Below are positions 1 through 8,642 of a DNA stretch of 64,000 bases, piece by piece. The stretch is from Parabacteroides sp. AM08-6 (GTDB lineage: Bacteria; Bacteroidota; Bacteroidia; Bacteroidales; Tannerellaceae). The stretch covers positions 376,097-440,096 of the forward strand of contig NZ_QRMP01000001.1 in assembly GCF_003473295.1 (NCBI RefSeq), read 5' to 3'. How positions within the stretch are numbered: the first letter of the stretch is position 1; each line of letters begins with the position of its first letter. The translations under genes were made by a program, and so were the position numbers. Below the pieces are notes generated by a model. The model saw nothing but the letters and a program-made list of their open reading frames with translations. It did no database searches and was not told the DNA's origin.

Positions 1-894
1 GACACAATTAATGTTGTCCGGCCATGGAGGAATGCCGCTCAAATAGAATTTCCTTTCGGTCTGAACGGCAGTTTTTATAAAATATCACTATCGCCGGATA
101 AGATTGTTTTGAAACAGATGGCCGGAATACTGATATCCTCTCTCCTGCTTGTCGTTGTTATTTTAGGCGCTTTTATTTATCTTCTTTATACAATCCTCCG
201 ACAAAAAACAGTAGAAGAACTAAAAACTGATTTCACCAATAATATGACACATGAGCTGAAAACACCTATATCAGTAGCTTATGCCGCCAATGATGTTTTA
301 CTAAATCATAACCACAATGTCAGTGAAAAGCAGCAAAAATACTTGACTATTATCCGCGAACAACTCACTCATCTTTCCGGATTGGTCGAACAGATATTAA
401 CCCTATCCGTTGAAAACCGCAAATCGTTCCGGTTGCATCCCGAAACGATTTACGTAGCTAAAATACTCCCGGCTCTAATCGAACAATATAAATTAAAGAC
501 CGGCGAGCCTCTCAGTATAACGACTGAAATACCTGACGACCTGCATATTATAGCCGATCCAACACATTTATATAACATGCTTAGTAATCTTATAGAAAAT
601 GCGATTAAATATTCCGGAGAAAAGCCTTGCAGCATTTCCATAAAAAGCGTAAGACTTTCTGATGAAACCTGCCTAACTGTTTCCGACAATGGTATAGGTA
701 TCAGCGAAACCAATCAGAAACGAATATTCGATAAGTTCTTTCGTGTTCCTAATGGAAACCTGCATAATGTAAAAGGATATGGCCTGGGACTATATTATGT
801 AAATGATATGATGTCCAAACATGGAGGATATGTCAGTGTTAAAAGTACGTTAGGAAAAGGTAGCACTTTTACCTTACATTTCAAAAACAAATAG
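1..894 (+). CDS. Sensor histidine kinase, C-terminal part (5' end outside window)
   Basis: The reading frame is open from base 1, so the protein starts upstream of the window; 297 residues are visible. About 38 residues of what is probably the end of the periplasmic sensor are followed by one membrane segment (fragment residues about 39-65). The HisKA domain follows, with the H-box NNMTHELKTPIS and phospho-acceptor His at fragment residue 84. The HATPase domain shows an N-box (NLIENAIKYS), G1 box (DNGIGIS) and G2 box (GYGLGLYYV). The kinase sits in the inner membrane and passes phosphate to the response regulator that begins 25 bases downstream. No HAMP domain is seen between the membrane segment and the H-box. 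The signal sensed cannot be told from this fragment. Confidence 0.95.
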   Translation, partial: DTINVVRPWRNAAQIEFPFGLNGSFYKISLSPDKIVLKQMAGILISSLLLVVVILGAFIYLLYTILRQKTVEELKTDFTNNMTHELKTPISVAYAANDVLLNHNHNVSEKQQKYLTIIREQLTHLSGLVEQILTLSVENRKSFRLHPETIYVAKILPALIEQYKLKTGEPLSITTEIPDDLHIIADPTHLYNMLSNLIENAIKYSGEKPCSISIKSVRLSDETCLTVSDNGIGISETNQKRIFDKFFRVPNGNLHNVKGYGLGLYYVNDMMSKHGGYVSVKSTLGKGSTFTLHFKNK

Positions 895-919
895 TCTGTT
901 TCAAGTAAAGAATAGAAAA

Positions 920-1603
920 ATGGAAAAGACAAAAGTATTATTAGTTGAGGATGAACCCACACTCGCCATGATAATAAAGGATACGCTAGACGGTGATGAA
1001 TTCGACATTATCCTAGCTTCCGACGGTGAAGAAGGCTTGGCACGTTGTAAAGAAACAAAACCGGATATTATCGTATCCGACATTATGATGCCTAAAATCG
1101 ACGGTTTCACAATGGTACGCCACATACGGAAGACGGACTCGCAAATTCCCGTTCTCTTTCTCTCTGCCCGTTCCGCCGCAAACGATGTAGTGGAAGGCTT
1201 TGAACTGGGAGGCAACGATTACCTGAAGAAACCATTCGGTATGGCGGAACTAATTATCCGTATTAAGGCTTTATTAAAGAAAATAACGATTAATAAAGAA
1301 GAGACAAGTACTTTTACTTTGGGACAATATTCCTTCGACTCCATCACGCAAACACTAAAACATCAAGGAAATAAACAACTTCTAAGTAATCGGGAGTCTG
1401 AAATATTAAAACGTTTGTGTGCAAACAAGGACAATGTACTTCCTATGAAAGATGTTTTACTGGAACTGTGGGGCGATGACTCGTTTTTTAACGCTCGCAG
1501 CCTGCATGTCTTCATTACGAAACTACGACATAAGCTATCCAAAGACGAAAGTATAAAAATATTGAATGTACGGGGTATCGGTTACAAACTGATTATAGAT
1601 TAA
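920..1603 (+). CDS. OmpR/PhoB-family response regulator
   Basis: This 227-residue protein has an N-terminal receiver domain. The acidic pocket is in LVEDEP, the phospho-acceptor is Asp54 (VSDIMMP), and the conserved Lys104 is in LKKPFG. The C-terminal winged-helix DNA-binding domain covers about residues 130-227 and ends in the usual VRGIGYKL hairpin. It follows the kinase by 25 bases and is surely its partner in the same operon. Its last 11 bases overlap convergently with the end of the TSCPD gene on the other strand. The regulon cannot be inferred. Confidence 0.95.
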   Translation: MEKTKVLLVEDEPTLAMIIKDTLDGDEFDIILASDGEEGLARCKETKPDIIVSDIMMPKIDGFTMVRHIRKTDSQIPVLFLSARSAANDVVEGFELGGNDYLKKPFGMAELIIRIKALLKKITINKEETSTFTLGQYSFDSITQTLKHQGNKQLLSNRESEILKRLCANKDNVLPMKDVLLELWGDDSFFNARSLHVFITKLRHKLSKDESIKILNVRGIGYKLIID

Positions 1604-1862
1604 AATCAGTTTGTATTTTCTTTAAAGCCTGCGCCAACTGGTCAGGACAGGAAGTTCCCCGTTCACGACAGTTGATTCCTTCCAAGCGCCGAATAGCTTC
1701 CTGAATATCCATACCAACCAGCAGTCGGGACAATCCTTGCGTATTACCTTGGCAGCCACCAATAATTTGAACATTTCTGATTATATTATCTTCCGAGTCA
1801 ATAATCATCATCTTCGAACATACTCCCCCTTCCGGAGTATGGCTAATACGTTGCTTACTCAT
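1593..1862 (-). CDS. TSCPD domain protein (TIGR03905-like)
   Basis: This is a small cytoplasmic protein of 89 residues carrying the TSCPD motif near residues 70-74 and the conserved GGCQGNTQGLSRLL stretch. The same domain occurs at the end of some ribonucleotide reductases and as stand-alone proteins; its own function is not established. I chose the start at 1862 (MSKQRISH) because AGGAAG lies just upstream. The longer reading from 1901 would begin inside a -7 promoter box (1899-1906). The gene is divergent from folC and convergent with the response regulator. Confidence 0.85.
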   Translation of the reverse strand: MSKQRISHTPEGGVCSKMMIIDSEDNIIRNVQIIGGCQGNTQGLSRLLVGMDIQEAIRRLEGINCRERGTSCPDQLAQALKKIQTDFNL

Positions 1863-1898
1863 ATTGCTTTCTTCCTTTTTATTTTCTTTAACGAAGCG

Positions 1899-1906
1899 CA
1901 AAGGTA
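1899..1906 (-). promoter_or_regulatory. -7 promoter element for the TSCPD gene
   Basis: On the minus strand the sequence is TACCTTTG, matching the Bacteroidota -7 consensus TAnnTTTG. It lies 36 bases upstream of the chosen start codon at 1862. It is back to back with the folC promoter, with 14 bases between the two boxes. Confidence 0.6.
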
Positions 1907-1920
1907 TAAATAAAATTGAC

Positions 1921-1928
1921 TACTTTTG
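1921..1928 (+). promoter_or_regulatory. -7 promoter element for folC
   Basis: TACTTTTG matches the Bacteroidota -7 consensus and lies 21 bases before the ATG at 1950. It decides the folC start: a TTG reading from 1926 would lie inside the promoter. Confidence 0.65.
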
Positions 1929-1949
1929 CGAAATATAAATTTCAAAAGC

Positions 1950-3257
1950 ATGACTTACGAAGAAACGCTACACTATCTATATACCAGCATTCCGGTCTTT
2001 CAACATAGCGGTGCATCCGCATACAAACCGGGGTTGGATACCAGTATAGCACTAGATAATCATCTCGGAAATCCGCATCAAGCATACAAAACAATCCACG
2101 TAGCCGGTACAAACGGTAAAGGCTCTGTCAGCCATCTTTTGGCAGCAATCCTACGCCAGTCCGGATATAAAGTCGGACTTTACACCTCCCCCCATTTAGT
2201 GGATTTTCGTGAACGTATCCGCGTAAACGGGAAAATGATACCCAAAGAATATGTGATTCGGTTCATTGAACGCTATCGTACCTTCTTCGAGTCGTTACAA
2301 CCCTCCTTTTTCGAGTTGACTTCTACATTGGCATTCGATTATTTTCGTACCGAAAAGGTGGATATTGCGGTTATCGAAGTCGGGATGGGAGGACGTCTGG
2401 ATAGTACGAATATTATTACCCCAATCCTAAGTATAATTACGAATATCAGCCTCGACCATACCCAGTTTCTGGGCGACACTGTCGAAAAGATAGCCGCAGA
2501 GAAAGCAGGAATCATAAAAAAAGGCATTCCGGTTCTGATTGGCGAGGTTGACCGTCACAGCGTAGCACAGGTATTCTCAGATGCTGCTGTCAAAAACGAC
2601 ACATTAGTCTATTTTGCACAGGATGAAGGATTGTTGGGAGAATCTTATCTGATGGATACAGGAGAATGGTTCTTTGATTCGACTGAATACGGACAATTGT
2701 TAGGAGAATTGGGAGGTGTTGTACAGTTCAGAAATGCAACAACTGTTTTGGGTGCGCTCAACTTGTTAAACACACAAGGTATCGACATACCAAAGAAAGC
2801 TGTCCGTGAAGGATTTGAGCATGTAGTTGAACTCACAGGTTTAATGGGGCGCTGGCAGTTATTACAGGAAAACCCGAAAGTAGTATGTGATACCGGACAT
2901 AATGTTGGAGGTTGGGAATACATCAATATCCAACTTAGTGATGAACAGAAAAAGCACAAACTTCTCTATATGATTGTAGGCATGGTGAATGATAAAGATA
3001 TCAACGGCGTATTAGAACTTATGCCGAAAAATGCATTTTATTTTTTCACCCAGGCATCCATTCCCAGGGCTATGCCGGCAAAAGATTTCGCGGAAAAAGG
3101 AATGGCACACGGATTGTCCGGTACCATTTGTGAAAATGTAGGGGAAGCAGTCCAGAAAGCTTTGGCGCGTGCTGGAAAAGATGATTTTATTTTTATAGGG
3201 GGCAGTACTTTCATTGTAGCGGATGCCCTCCCCCTTTTCAGTAAAGAAAAAGAATAA
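1950..3257 (+). CDS. folC: Dihydrofolate synthase / folylpolyglutamate synthase
   Basis: FolC adds glutamate to dihydropteroate and to reduced folates in an ATP-dependent Mur-ligase-type reaction in the cytoplasm. The 435-residue protein shows the glycine-rich ATP loop HVAGTNGKGSVSHLL near residues 42-55, the YTSPHLVDFRERI motif typical of the family, and the central VGMGGRLDSTN and SLDHTQFLG motifs. Its length is normal. The start at 1950 (MTYEETLHYLYTSIPVFQ) is preferred because the promoter -7 box covers 1921-1928. The MFS transporter gene follows after 23 bases and is probably co-transcribed. Confidence 0.95.
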   Translation: MTYEETLHYLYTSIPVFQHSGASAYKPGLDTSIALDNHLGNPHQAYKTIHVAGTNGKGSVSHLLAAILRQSGYKVGLYTSPHLVDFRERIRVNGKMIPKEYVIRFIERYRTFFESLQPSFFELTSTLAFDYFRTEKVDIAVIEVGMGGRLDSTNIITPILSIITNISLDHTQFLGDTVEKIAAEKAGIIKKGIPVLIGEVDRHSVAQVFSDAAVKNDTLVYFAQDEGLLGESYLMDTGEWFFDSTEYGQLLGELGGVVQFRNATTVLGALNLLNTQGIDIPKKAVREGFEHVVELTGLMGRWQLLQENPKVVCDTGHNVGGWEYINIQLSDEQKKHKLLYMIVGMVNDKDINGVLELMPKNAFYFFTQASIPRAMPAKDFAEKGMAHGLSGTICENVGEAVQKALARAGKDDFIFIGGSTFIVADALPLFSKEKE

Positions 3258-3280
3258 CATAATTCAATAAAACAAATATC

Positions 3281-4720
3281 ATGAGAGAACAGATTCAAAG
3301 AAAACTAAGCGAATCCAAAACGGCTCGATGGTCCGTATTGGCGCTTGTTGCATTCACAATGCTTTGCGGATACTTCATCACAGACATGATGGCCCCGCTT
3401 CAAGACTTACTTCAAACTCCCGTCGAAGGTGGCGGTCTTGGATGGACCGCCAACGAATATGGTAAGTTTACCAGCGCCTACGGTTGGTTTAATGTATTCT
3501 TCTTGATGCTTATTTTCGGAGGTATGATACTGGACAAAATGGGTGTACGTTTTACCGGATTAATGGCCACAAGTATTATGCTTATCGGTGTATTTATCAA
3601 ATGGTTCGGTGTATCCCATGATTTCGGTGGCGCAACTGTTTCCGTTTTCGGTACGGAATGGGGATATCCGTTGCTGGTAGCATCATTAGGATATGCTTTA
3701 TTCGGGGTCGGGATTGAAATAGCAGGTATTACCGTTTCTAAAATCATAGTGAAATGGTTTAAAGGTAAAGAAATGGCATTGGCCATGGGATTGGAAATGG
3801 CCTGTGCCCGTATCGGAACGGGATTAGCTATCGGTATTACGCCGTTGTTGAGCCGTGCTTTCGGTAATTCTATCAGCATGCCTATTTTTATTGGTTTGAT
3901 ACTACTTTGTATCGGTTTGCTATCCTTCATCGTATTCGTTATCATGGATATCAAACGAGATGCCGAAGACGCTGCCTCCACTACGGAAGAAGAGCCGGAA
4001 GAACCGTTCCGTATCAGCGACATTTTTGATATTATTAAATTAAAAGGATTTTGGTATATGGCGCTTCTTTGCGTGTTGTTTTATTCCGCTGTCTTTCCTT
4101 TCCTTAAATATGCCCCCAGCCTGATGATTAACAAATTCGGCATAGACCCGGAACTTTCCGGTATCATTCCGGCTTTGTTACCGTTCGGTAATATTTTGTT
4201 AACTCCATTTTTCGGAAATCTTTATGATCGGAAAGGGAAAGGAGCTACCATCATGATTATTGGGGCCATCATGCTAATATTTGTCCATCTGATGTTCTCC
4301 ATTCCTATGTTAAACAACTGGCTTATCGCATTGGGATTAATCATTCTACTGGGTGTTGCCTTCTCTTTGGTCCCTTCTGCTATGTGGCCTTCAGTTCCGA
4401 AAATTATCCCGGAAAACAAACTAGGTACTGCATATGCCTTGATTTTCTGGGTACAGAACTGGGGCTTAATGGGAGTTCCTTATATGATTGGCCTTGTCTT
4501 GGATAAATATTGCGTAACAGGTCTTGTCGACGGCAAACCGACATACGACTATACTATTCCGATGATGATTTTCACAGGATTCGGTATTTTAGCGCTCCTC
4601 ATTTCTTTATTGTTGAAACGCGAAGACCGCATCAAAGGTTATGGTCTGGAATTACCAAATATTCAGAAAGACGCAGATGTTGTACTTGCTGAAGAAATGA
4701 TTGGTGAAGGGCAAAGATAA
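3281..4720 (+). CDS. MFS transporter
   Basis: This 479-residue integral membrane protein has about 12 hydrophobic segments in two halves. A strongly acidic cytoplasmic loop (DAASTTEEEPEEP, about residues 228-241) separates them, as expected for the major facilitator superfamily. The loop between the second and third segments contains the family signature-like stretch GGMILDKMGVRFTG. The C-terminal half repeats the pattern with GNLYDRKGKGA. No substrate can be named. It lies 23 bases after folC, but folate transport would be a guess. The next gene, ispE, has its own promoter. Confidence 0.85.
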   Translation: MREQIQRKLSESKTARWSVLALVAFTMLCGYFITDMMAPLQDLLQTPVEGGGLGWTANEYGKFTSAYGWFNVFFLMLIFGGMILDKMGVRFTGLMATSIMLIGVFIKWFGVSHDFGGATVSVFGTEWGYPLLVASLGYALFGVGIEIAGITVSKIIVKWFKGKEMALAMGLEMACARIGTGLAIGITPLLSRAFGNSISMPIFIGLILLCIGLLSFIVFVIMDIKRDAEDAASTTEEEPEEPFRISDIFDIIKLKGFWYMALLCVLFYSAVFPFLKYAPSLMINKFGIDPELSGIIPALLPFGNILLTPFFGNLYDRKGKGATIMIIGAIMLIFVHLMFSIPMLNNWLIALGLIILLGVAFSLVPSAMWPSVPKIIPENKLGTAYALIFWVQNWGLMGVPYMIGLVLDKYCVTGLVDGKPTYDYTIPMMIFTGFGILALLISLLLKREDRIKGYGLELPNIQKDADVVLAEEMIGEGQR

Positions 4721-4813
4721 TCAGGATTATTTTGCGTGTACCTCTCAACAGCTCAAACCGGGTAATTATGCAAGTTTACATGCAAAAAGAAGAATATAAT
4801 CGAACAGATTTAT

Positions 4814-4821
4814 TACTTTTG
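4814..4821 (+). promoter_or_regulatory. -7 promoter element for ispE
   Basis: TACTTTTG lies 23 bases upstream of the ispE ATG at 4845, the normal placement for a Bacteroidota promoter. It starts the ispE-methyltransferase unit. Confidence 0.6.
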
Positions 4822-4844
4822 TCTATAAACAATATTTATTTAGT

Positions 4845-5654
4845 ATGATTTGTTTTCCAAATGCCAAAATAAACTTGGGATTAAACGTTGTCAGTAAACG
4901 TCCTGATGGTTATCACAATATTGAAACCATCTTCTATCCTGTTCCTGTGAAAGATGCGCTGGAAATAGTGGACGCTCCAGCTTTCTCATTTTCACAAACA
5001 GGTATTCAAATAGATGGACCGACAGAAAAAAACCTGGTAATTAAAGCATTAAATCTACTAAAAAAAGAATTTGAAATCCCTGCTCTGGAAGTGAATCTGC
5101 TAAAAGCGATTCCTTCCGGAGCAGGATTAGGAGGAGGTTCGTCTGATGCCGCTTTTATGCTTCGTTTGTTAAATGACTACTGCAAACTGGGAATAGCCCA
5201 AGATAAACTAGAAACGTTAGCCGCCTCCATAGGGGCTGATTGTCCGTTTTTTATTCGTAATACACCCGTTTTTGCTTCAGGCACGGGAAATATATTCGAA
5301 CCGGTTCAATTATCCTTACGTGGTTATTATCTTTGCCTGATAAAGCCGGATGTTGCAGTTTCTACCCCTGAAGCTTATTCAATGGTAAAACCTGCATTTC
5401 CTTCTATTTCTCTAAAGGAAATAATACAAACACCTGTTTGCGAGTGGAAAAAGGCCATGGTAAATGATTTTGAACAAAGTATATTTACTAAACATCCTGT
5501 TATTGCAGAGATTAAAGAAGCACTTTATCAGAATGGAGCAGTATATGCCTCTATGTCCGGCTCCGGTTCATCAGTTTTCGGGTTATTTAAAAAATCAACG
5601 AATCTGAAAAAGTTGTTTGAAGATTGTTTCGTTTGGGAAGGAGAACTGCCATGA
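4845..5654 (+). CDS. ispE: 4-diphosphocytidyl-2-C-methyl-D-erythritol kinase
   Basis: IspE phosphorylates CDP-methylerythritol with ATP in the non-mevalonate (MEP) isoprenoid pathway. The 269-residue protein begins with the diagnostic PNAKINLGLNVVSKRPDGYHNIETIF. The GHMP-kinase ATP loop PSGAGLGGGSSDAAF lies near residues 90-104, and the C-terminal SMSGSGSSVFGLF motif is present. Length and motif order are normal. The stop codon overlaps the ATG of the following methyltransferase (ATGA), which indicates translational coupling. Confidence 0.96.
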   Translation: MICFPNAKINLGLNVVSKRPDGYHNIETIFYPVPVKDALEIVDAPAFSFSQTGIQIDGPTEKNLVIKALNLLKKEFEIPALEVNLLKAIPSGAGLGGGSSDAAFMLRLLNDYCKLGIAQDKLETLAASIGADCPFFIRNTPVFASGTGNIFEPVQLSLRGYYLCLIKPDVAVSTPEAYSMVKPAFPSISLKEIIQTPVCEWKKAMVNDFEQSIFTKHPVIAEIKEALYQNGAVYASMSGSGSSVFGLFKKSTNLKKLFEDCFVWEGELP

Positions 5655-6280
5655 AACACATTGCCGACTTTTTTGATGCATTAGCTGATCGCTGGGATGA
5701 ACTTTGTTATCACGATCCCCAAAAGCTAAATTATATTCTAAAACAATCCGGACTTCGTCAGAGCATGCGTATCCTTGACGTGGGGTGTGGAACCGGTATT
5801 CTGGAAAGCTATTTGCTGGCGCATGCTCCTTCTAAGATTGTTGCAGTAGATCTCTCACCCCGTATGATAAAACAGGCACAACTAAAATATCATACACCTT
5901 TGGTTGATTTTCGTAGCATGGACGTATTGGATTTGAAAAATGAAATATTCGATTATATTATTGTTTATAGTGCATTCCCTCATTTTGAATATCCGGAGAT
6001 ACTAATAGCTCACTTGGCTGAATTAACAAGCCCGGGAGGAAAATTGATAATTTGCCACAGTGAAGGACGAGTACAAATAAATGGTCATCATGACAAGCAA
6101 GCCAAAAGGATATCTTTTCCCCTTCTTAAAATAGAACAGGTAAAGTCTATAATGCGCCGCTTTTTTACTATTGATAAAGCTGAAGATACCGATCAACTTT
6201 ATCTTATCTGTGGTACCCGTAAAGAAACGATTATTCGGCGCAATTCTAATAATTCGGAGAACAAAAGATACCGAGAATAA
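5651..6280 (+). CDS. Class I SAM-dependent methyltransferase
   Basis: This 209-residue cytoplasmic protein carries the methyltransferase motif I, ILDVGCGTGILES, near residues 41-53. The acidic second-strand motif AVDLSPRMIKQA and the post-motif FDYIIVYSAFPHF follow. The start at 5651 is set by the ATGA overlap with the ispE stop; an upstream in-frame start at 5624 would lie deep inside ispE. The substrate is unknown. A hairpin at 6309-6328 probably ends the transcript. Confidence 0.85.
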   Translation: MKHIADFFDALADRWDELCYHDPQKLNYILKQSGLRQSMRILDVGCGTGILESYLLAHAPSKIVAVDLSPRMIKQAQLKYHTPLVDFRSMDVLDLKNEIFDYIIVYSAFPHFEYPEILIAHLAELTSPGGKLIICHSEGRVQINGHHDKQAKRISFPLLKIEQVKSIMRRFFTIDKAEDTDQLYLICGTRKETIIRRNSNNSENKRYRE

Positions 6281-6308
6281 ATTTCTTCTACCCTGAATCT
6301 AGAGAATC

Positions 6309-6328
6309 CCGCAGGAATTTTCCTGCGG
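6309..6328. terminator. Hairpin between convergent genes
   Basis: CCGCAGGAA and TTCCTGCGG form a perfect 9-bp stem around a TT centre. It lies between the stops of the methyltransferase (+, 6280) and the last fimbrial gene (-, 6357) and could act for both. Neither side has a strong T-run, so efficiency is uncertain. Confidence 0.6.
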
Positions 6329-6356
6329 ATTTATATCTGAAAAACATAAGTATTAC

Positions 6357-8612
6357 TCAATAATCCCTGATACAGCGTACCGGAAATGCACATGAACGGT
6401 CCACATCGTAAAACATAACCTCATCATGTTTGAAAAAAAAGCAACTGGCGGTTTCATTATTATCAAAAACACATGGTGTTGAAGACCAGTAAATGCCTAT
6501 TTCTCCAATATATTCGACTTTGCCATTCGAATAACGGTCACCGGAAGCCGGAAGGATAATAGCTCCGGGAGGCGGAAGCCTTGTATCGTTAATAGATTCT
6601 TTTGCTGTGATTCCTAATTGCAATCCACTGAAAAGAGTATAAGCTCCTGTCGTAAGTTTTTCGAGTAACTCGGAATCAGATGTATTATTGAGGGTATTCG
6701 TCATATTTGAAAAATTACCAAAGCGATATATGGCAGGGTCGTTTGTCGTTTCTTCATACAGTAACTTCAGTTCCTCATAGGTCGGCAAGCGCCATTTACC
6801 ACCGGCCCAAGTGTTCCGGCTTGAAAGATAGCGGCATATATCGCCAATATCAGCTTCCTTCTTGAATCCCAGATTGTTGTTGTATGTTTTGAAAGCGTCT
6901 GTATCATCTTTGCCTGTCAGGGCTGTCGTGAAATTATAACTCTGGTGGGCATAAGGAATATTCTCCCAATTTCCATATTGGGGCGATACATAAGGATTGC
7001 CAATCGGTTTAATCGGATAGAGAGAACCCCATTTGAAGAATAATCCTTGCGCAGTCGGCCTAAGTCTCACTAAATCTTCTTCAGAAGTAGCAAACGTCAT
7101 GCTATTGTCGAGAATCATGATATTACTGTGTGCAAACGTTTCTGCCATCGTGACTCGCCGAATCGTAAGGGTATCGCGGAGTCTTCCGTTTGAGAATGCG
7201 ATTTGCCCGGTTGCATAACGGTTGTTAGTAGGTGGTGTTGCCTTTGCTATCCGGAGATTCAGGCCGGAGAGATTCTCGCCTCTGTCGGTAGTCGTGCTGT
7301 TTGCAAACTTAAGCCAGCCTGCTTCTCCCGGGTTGAGGACTTGTGCTTCCCAACTTCCCTGATAATCGGAAATAATCCTAAGTCTTAGCTCTTTGTTTGC
7401 GTTCCAAGGTACATCGACTACCTTTTTTTCGGTTCCCATGAAATATTGCCCGTCGTAAACAATATTATTTATTCCCGTCATATTTATAATCAGGATGGAT
7501 GTTTTCAGGTTTGACAGTACGGATGATGCGTTAATTGCTTCCTCAAAACTCGGATAACCAATCCCTTCGGCAGCTGTTATTGTTACGATATATTTATGGT
7601 TACGATATAGTGGGACATCGTCTCCGCGAAAGACTTCGTAATCTTCATGCATCTCTATGTCGGAGGTGAAATCGACACGATAGTAGTTGCGTTTTCCTTC
7701 ATAAATACCCTCCAAAACGAGGCATACTTTTTCGTTGGGCGCCGCTTTTGGTGCTTCGTACGTATATATTAGCCCTTCCATAAGCGGTCCCGGAGAATAG
7801 TCGCCTTGTGAATAGAGGTATTCGATAGGTGTATTCCGTGTAAAACCGGACGGTATCATCGGATTCTCGTTTCTTGAATAAGGATATCTGTTATCCCATT
7901 CTCTTATTATATCTCCGCTCGACTCATCCCAGGCCGGAGCGATGAATCCGCTTGTACGGTAATTTGCCAGATATATTTTCTCCAGCTTGAAGATATTGCT
8001 GTTTACTCTATTCTGCACATCAATCCGTGCCAGCATGCGTTTCAGTTCGATTCCTGGAATTGTCATACCTTTATAAACGCCATATACAGATACTTCACCA
8101 TACATAGGCATAGGGGTAAAGCCCGGGACGGATGTGTTCCATTCATGGGAGCTCTGAAATGTCAGATGTTCCAATAAAAGTGGTTTTTCTATATAATAGG
8201 GACCATAGCTCCATGCATCTAATACTTCTCGATGAGCGTTGGCAATTGCGACAACACTGCGGGCACGACTAAGGTCATCATTTTCTCCTATGGCCAATTG
8301 GAATAAGACCAGGTAATCATCACTCCATGTTTCTTCTGATAAATCAGTTATATGGAAATGCTCGAGTAATACGGCCGGATACGAATCGTCGAAGAACATC
8401 AAGTCTATATCCTTTATTTTTCTTTCCCATATTTTGTCTTCTCCTGAGCGGGTCAGCATAGGGATTTCCAAACCGGGAACAGTCATTTTTACCGTTATTT
8501 TATTTTCTGCAGGTATAGTGCCACCGATTATGGACTCATCGGTACATCCCATCATGCACAGCAACAGGATGGTTGCGCTAATTATTATTGTCAGGATGTT
8601 ATATTGTTTCAT
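6357..8612 (-). CDS. Fimbrial tip/accessory lipoprotein with FISUMP-like C-terminal domain
   Basis: This 751-residue exported protein is the last gene of the fimbrial operon. The lipoprotein signal ends in LLLCMMGC (Cys about 23). The N-terminal half has fimbrillin-like strands, including ELKRMLARIDVQNRV, which resembles the conserved region after the first domain of FimA/Mfa proteins. Residues about 395-475 look like a BACON-type immunoglobulin fold (GSWEAQV...TLTIRRV). The last 200 residues resemble the Fibrobacter-paralogue (FISUMP/TIGR02145) domain: WRLPTYEELKLLYEE near residues 617-631, a YWSSTP motif and a terminal PVRCIRDY. By position it is probably the tip or adhesive subunit. The exact binding role is not visible, and no von Willebrand A domain was found. 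Confidence 0.7.
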   Translation of the reverse strand: MKQYNILTIIISATILLLCMMGCTDESIIGGTIPAENKITVKMTVPGLEIPMLTRSGEDKIWERKIKDIDLMFFDDSYPAVLLEHFHITDLSEETWSDDYLVLFQLAIGENDDLSRARSVVAIANAHREVLDAWSYGPYYIEKPLLLEHLTFQSSHEWNTSVPGFTPMPMYGEVSVYGVYKGMTIPGIELKRMLARIDVQNRVNSNIFKLEKIYLANYRTSGFIAPAWDESSGDIIREWDNRYPYSRNENPMIPSGFTRNTPIEYLYSQGDYSPGPLMEGLIYTYEAPKAAPNEKVCLVLEGIYEGKRNYYRVDFTSDIEMHEDYEVFRGDDVPLYRNHKYIVTITAAEGIGYPSFEEAINASSVLSNLKTSILIINMTGINNIVYDGQYFMGTEKKVVDVPWNANKELRLRIISDYQGSWEAQVLNPGEAGWLKFANSTTTDRGENLSGLNLRIAKATPPTNNRYATGQIAFSNGRLRDTLTIRRVTMAETFAHSNIMILDNSMTFATSEEDLVRLRPTAQGLFFKWGSLYPIKPIGNPYVSPQYGNWENIPYAHQSYNFTTALTGKDDTDAFKTYNNNLGFKKEADIGDICRYLSSRNTWAGGKWRLPTYEELKLLYEETTNDPAIYRFGNFSNMTNTLNNTSDSELLEKLTTGAYTLFSGLQLGITAKESINDTRLPPPGAIILPASGDRYSNGKVEYIGEIGIYWSSTPCVFDNNETASCFFFKHDEVMFYDVDRSCAFPVRCIRDY

Positions 8613-8642
8613 ACTGTTATATGTATTTAATTATAAATCATT

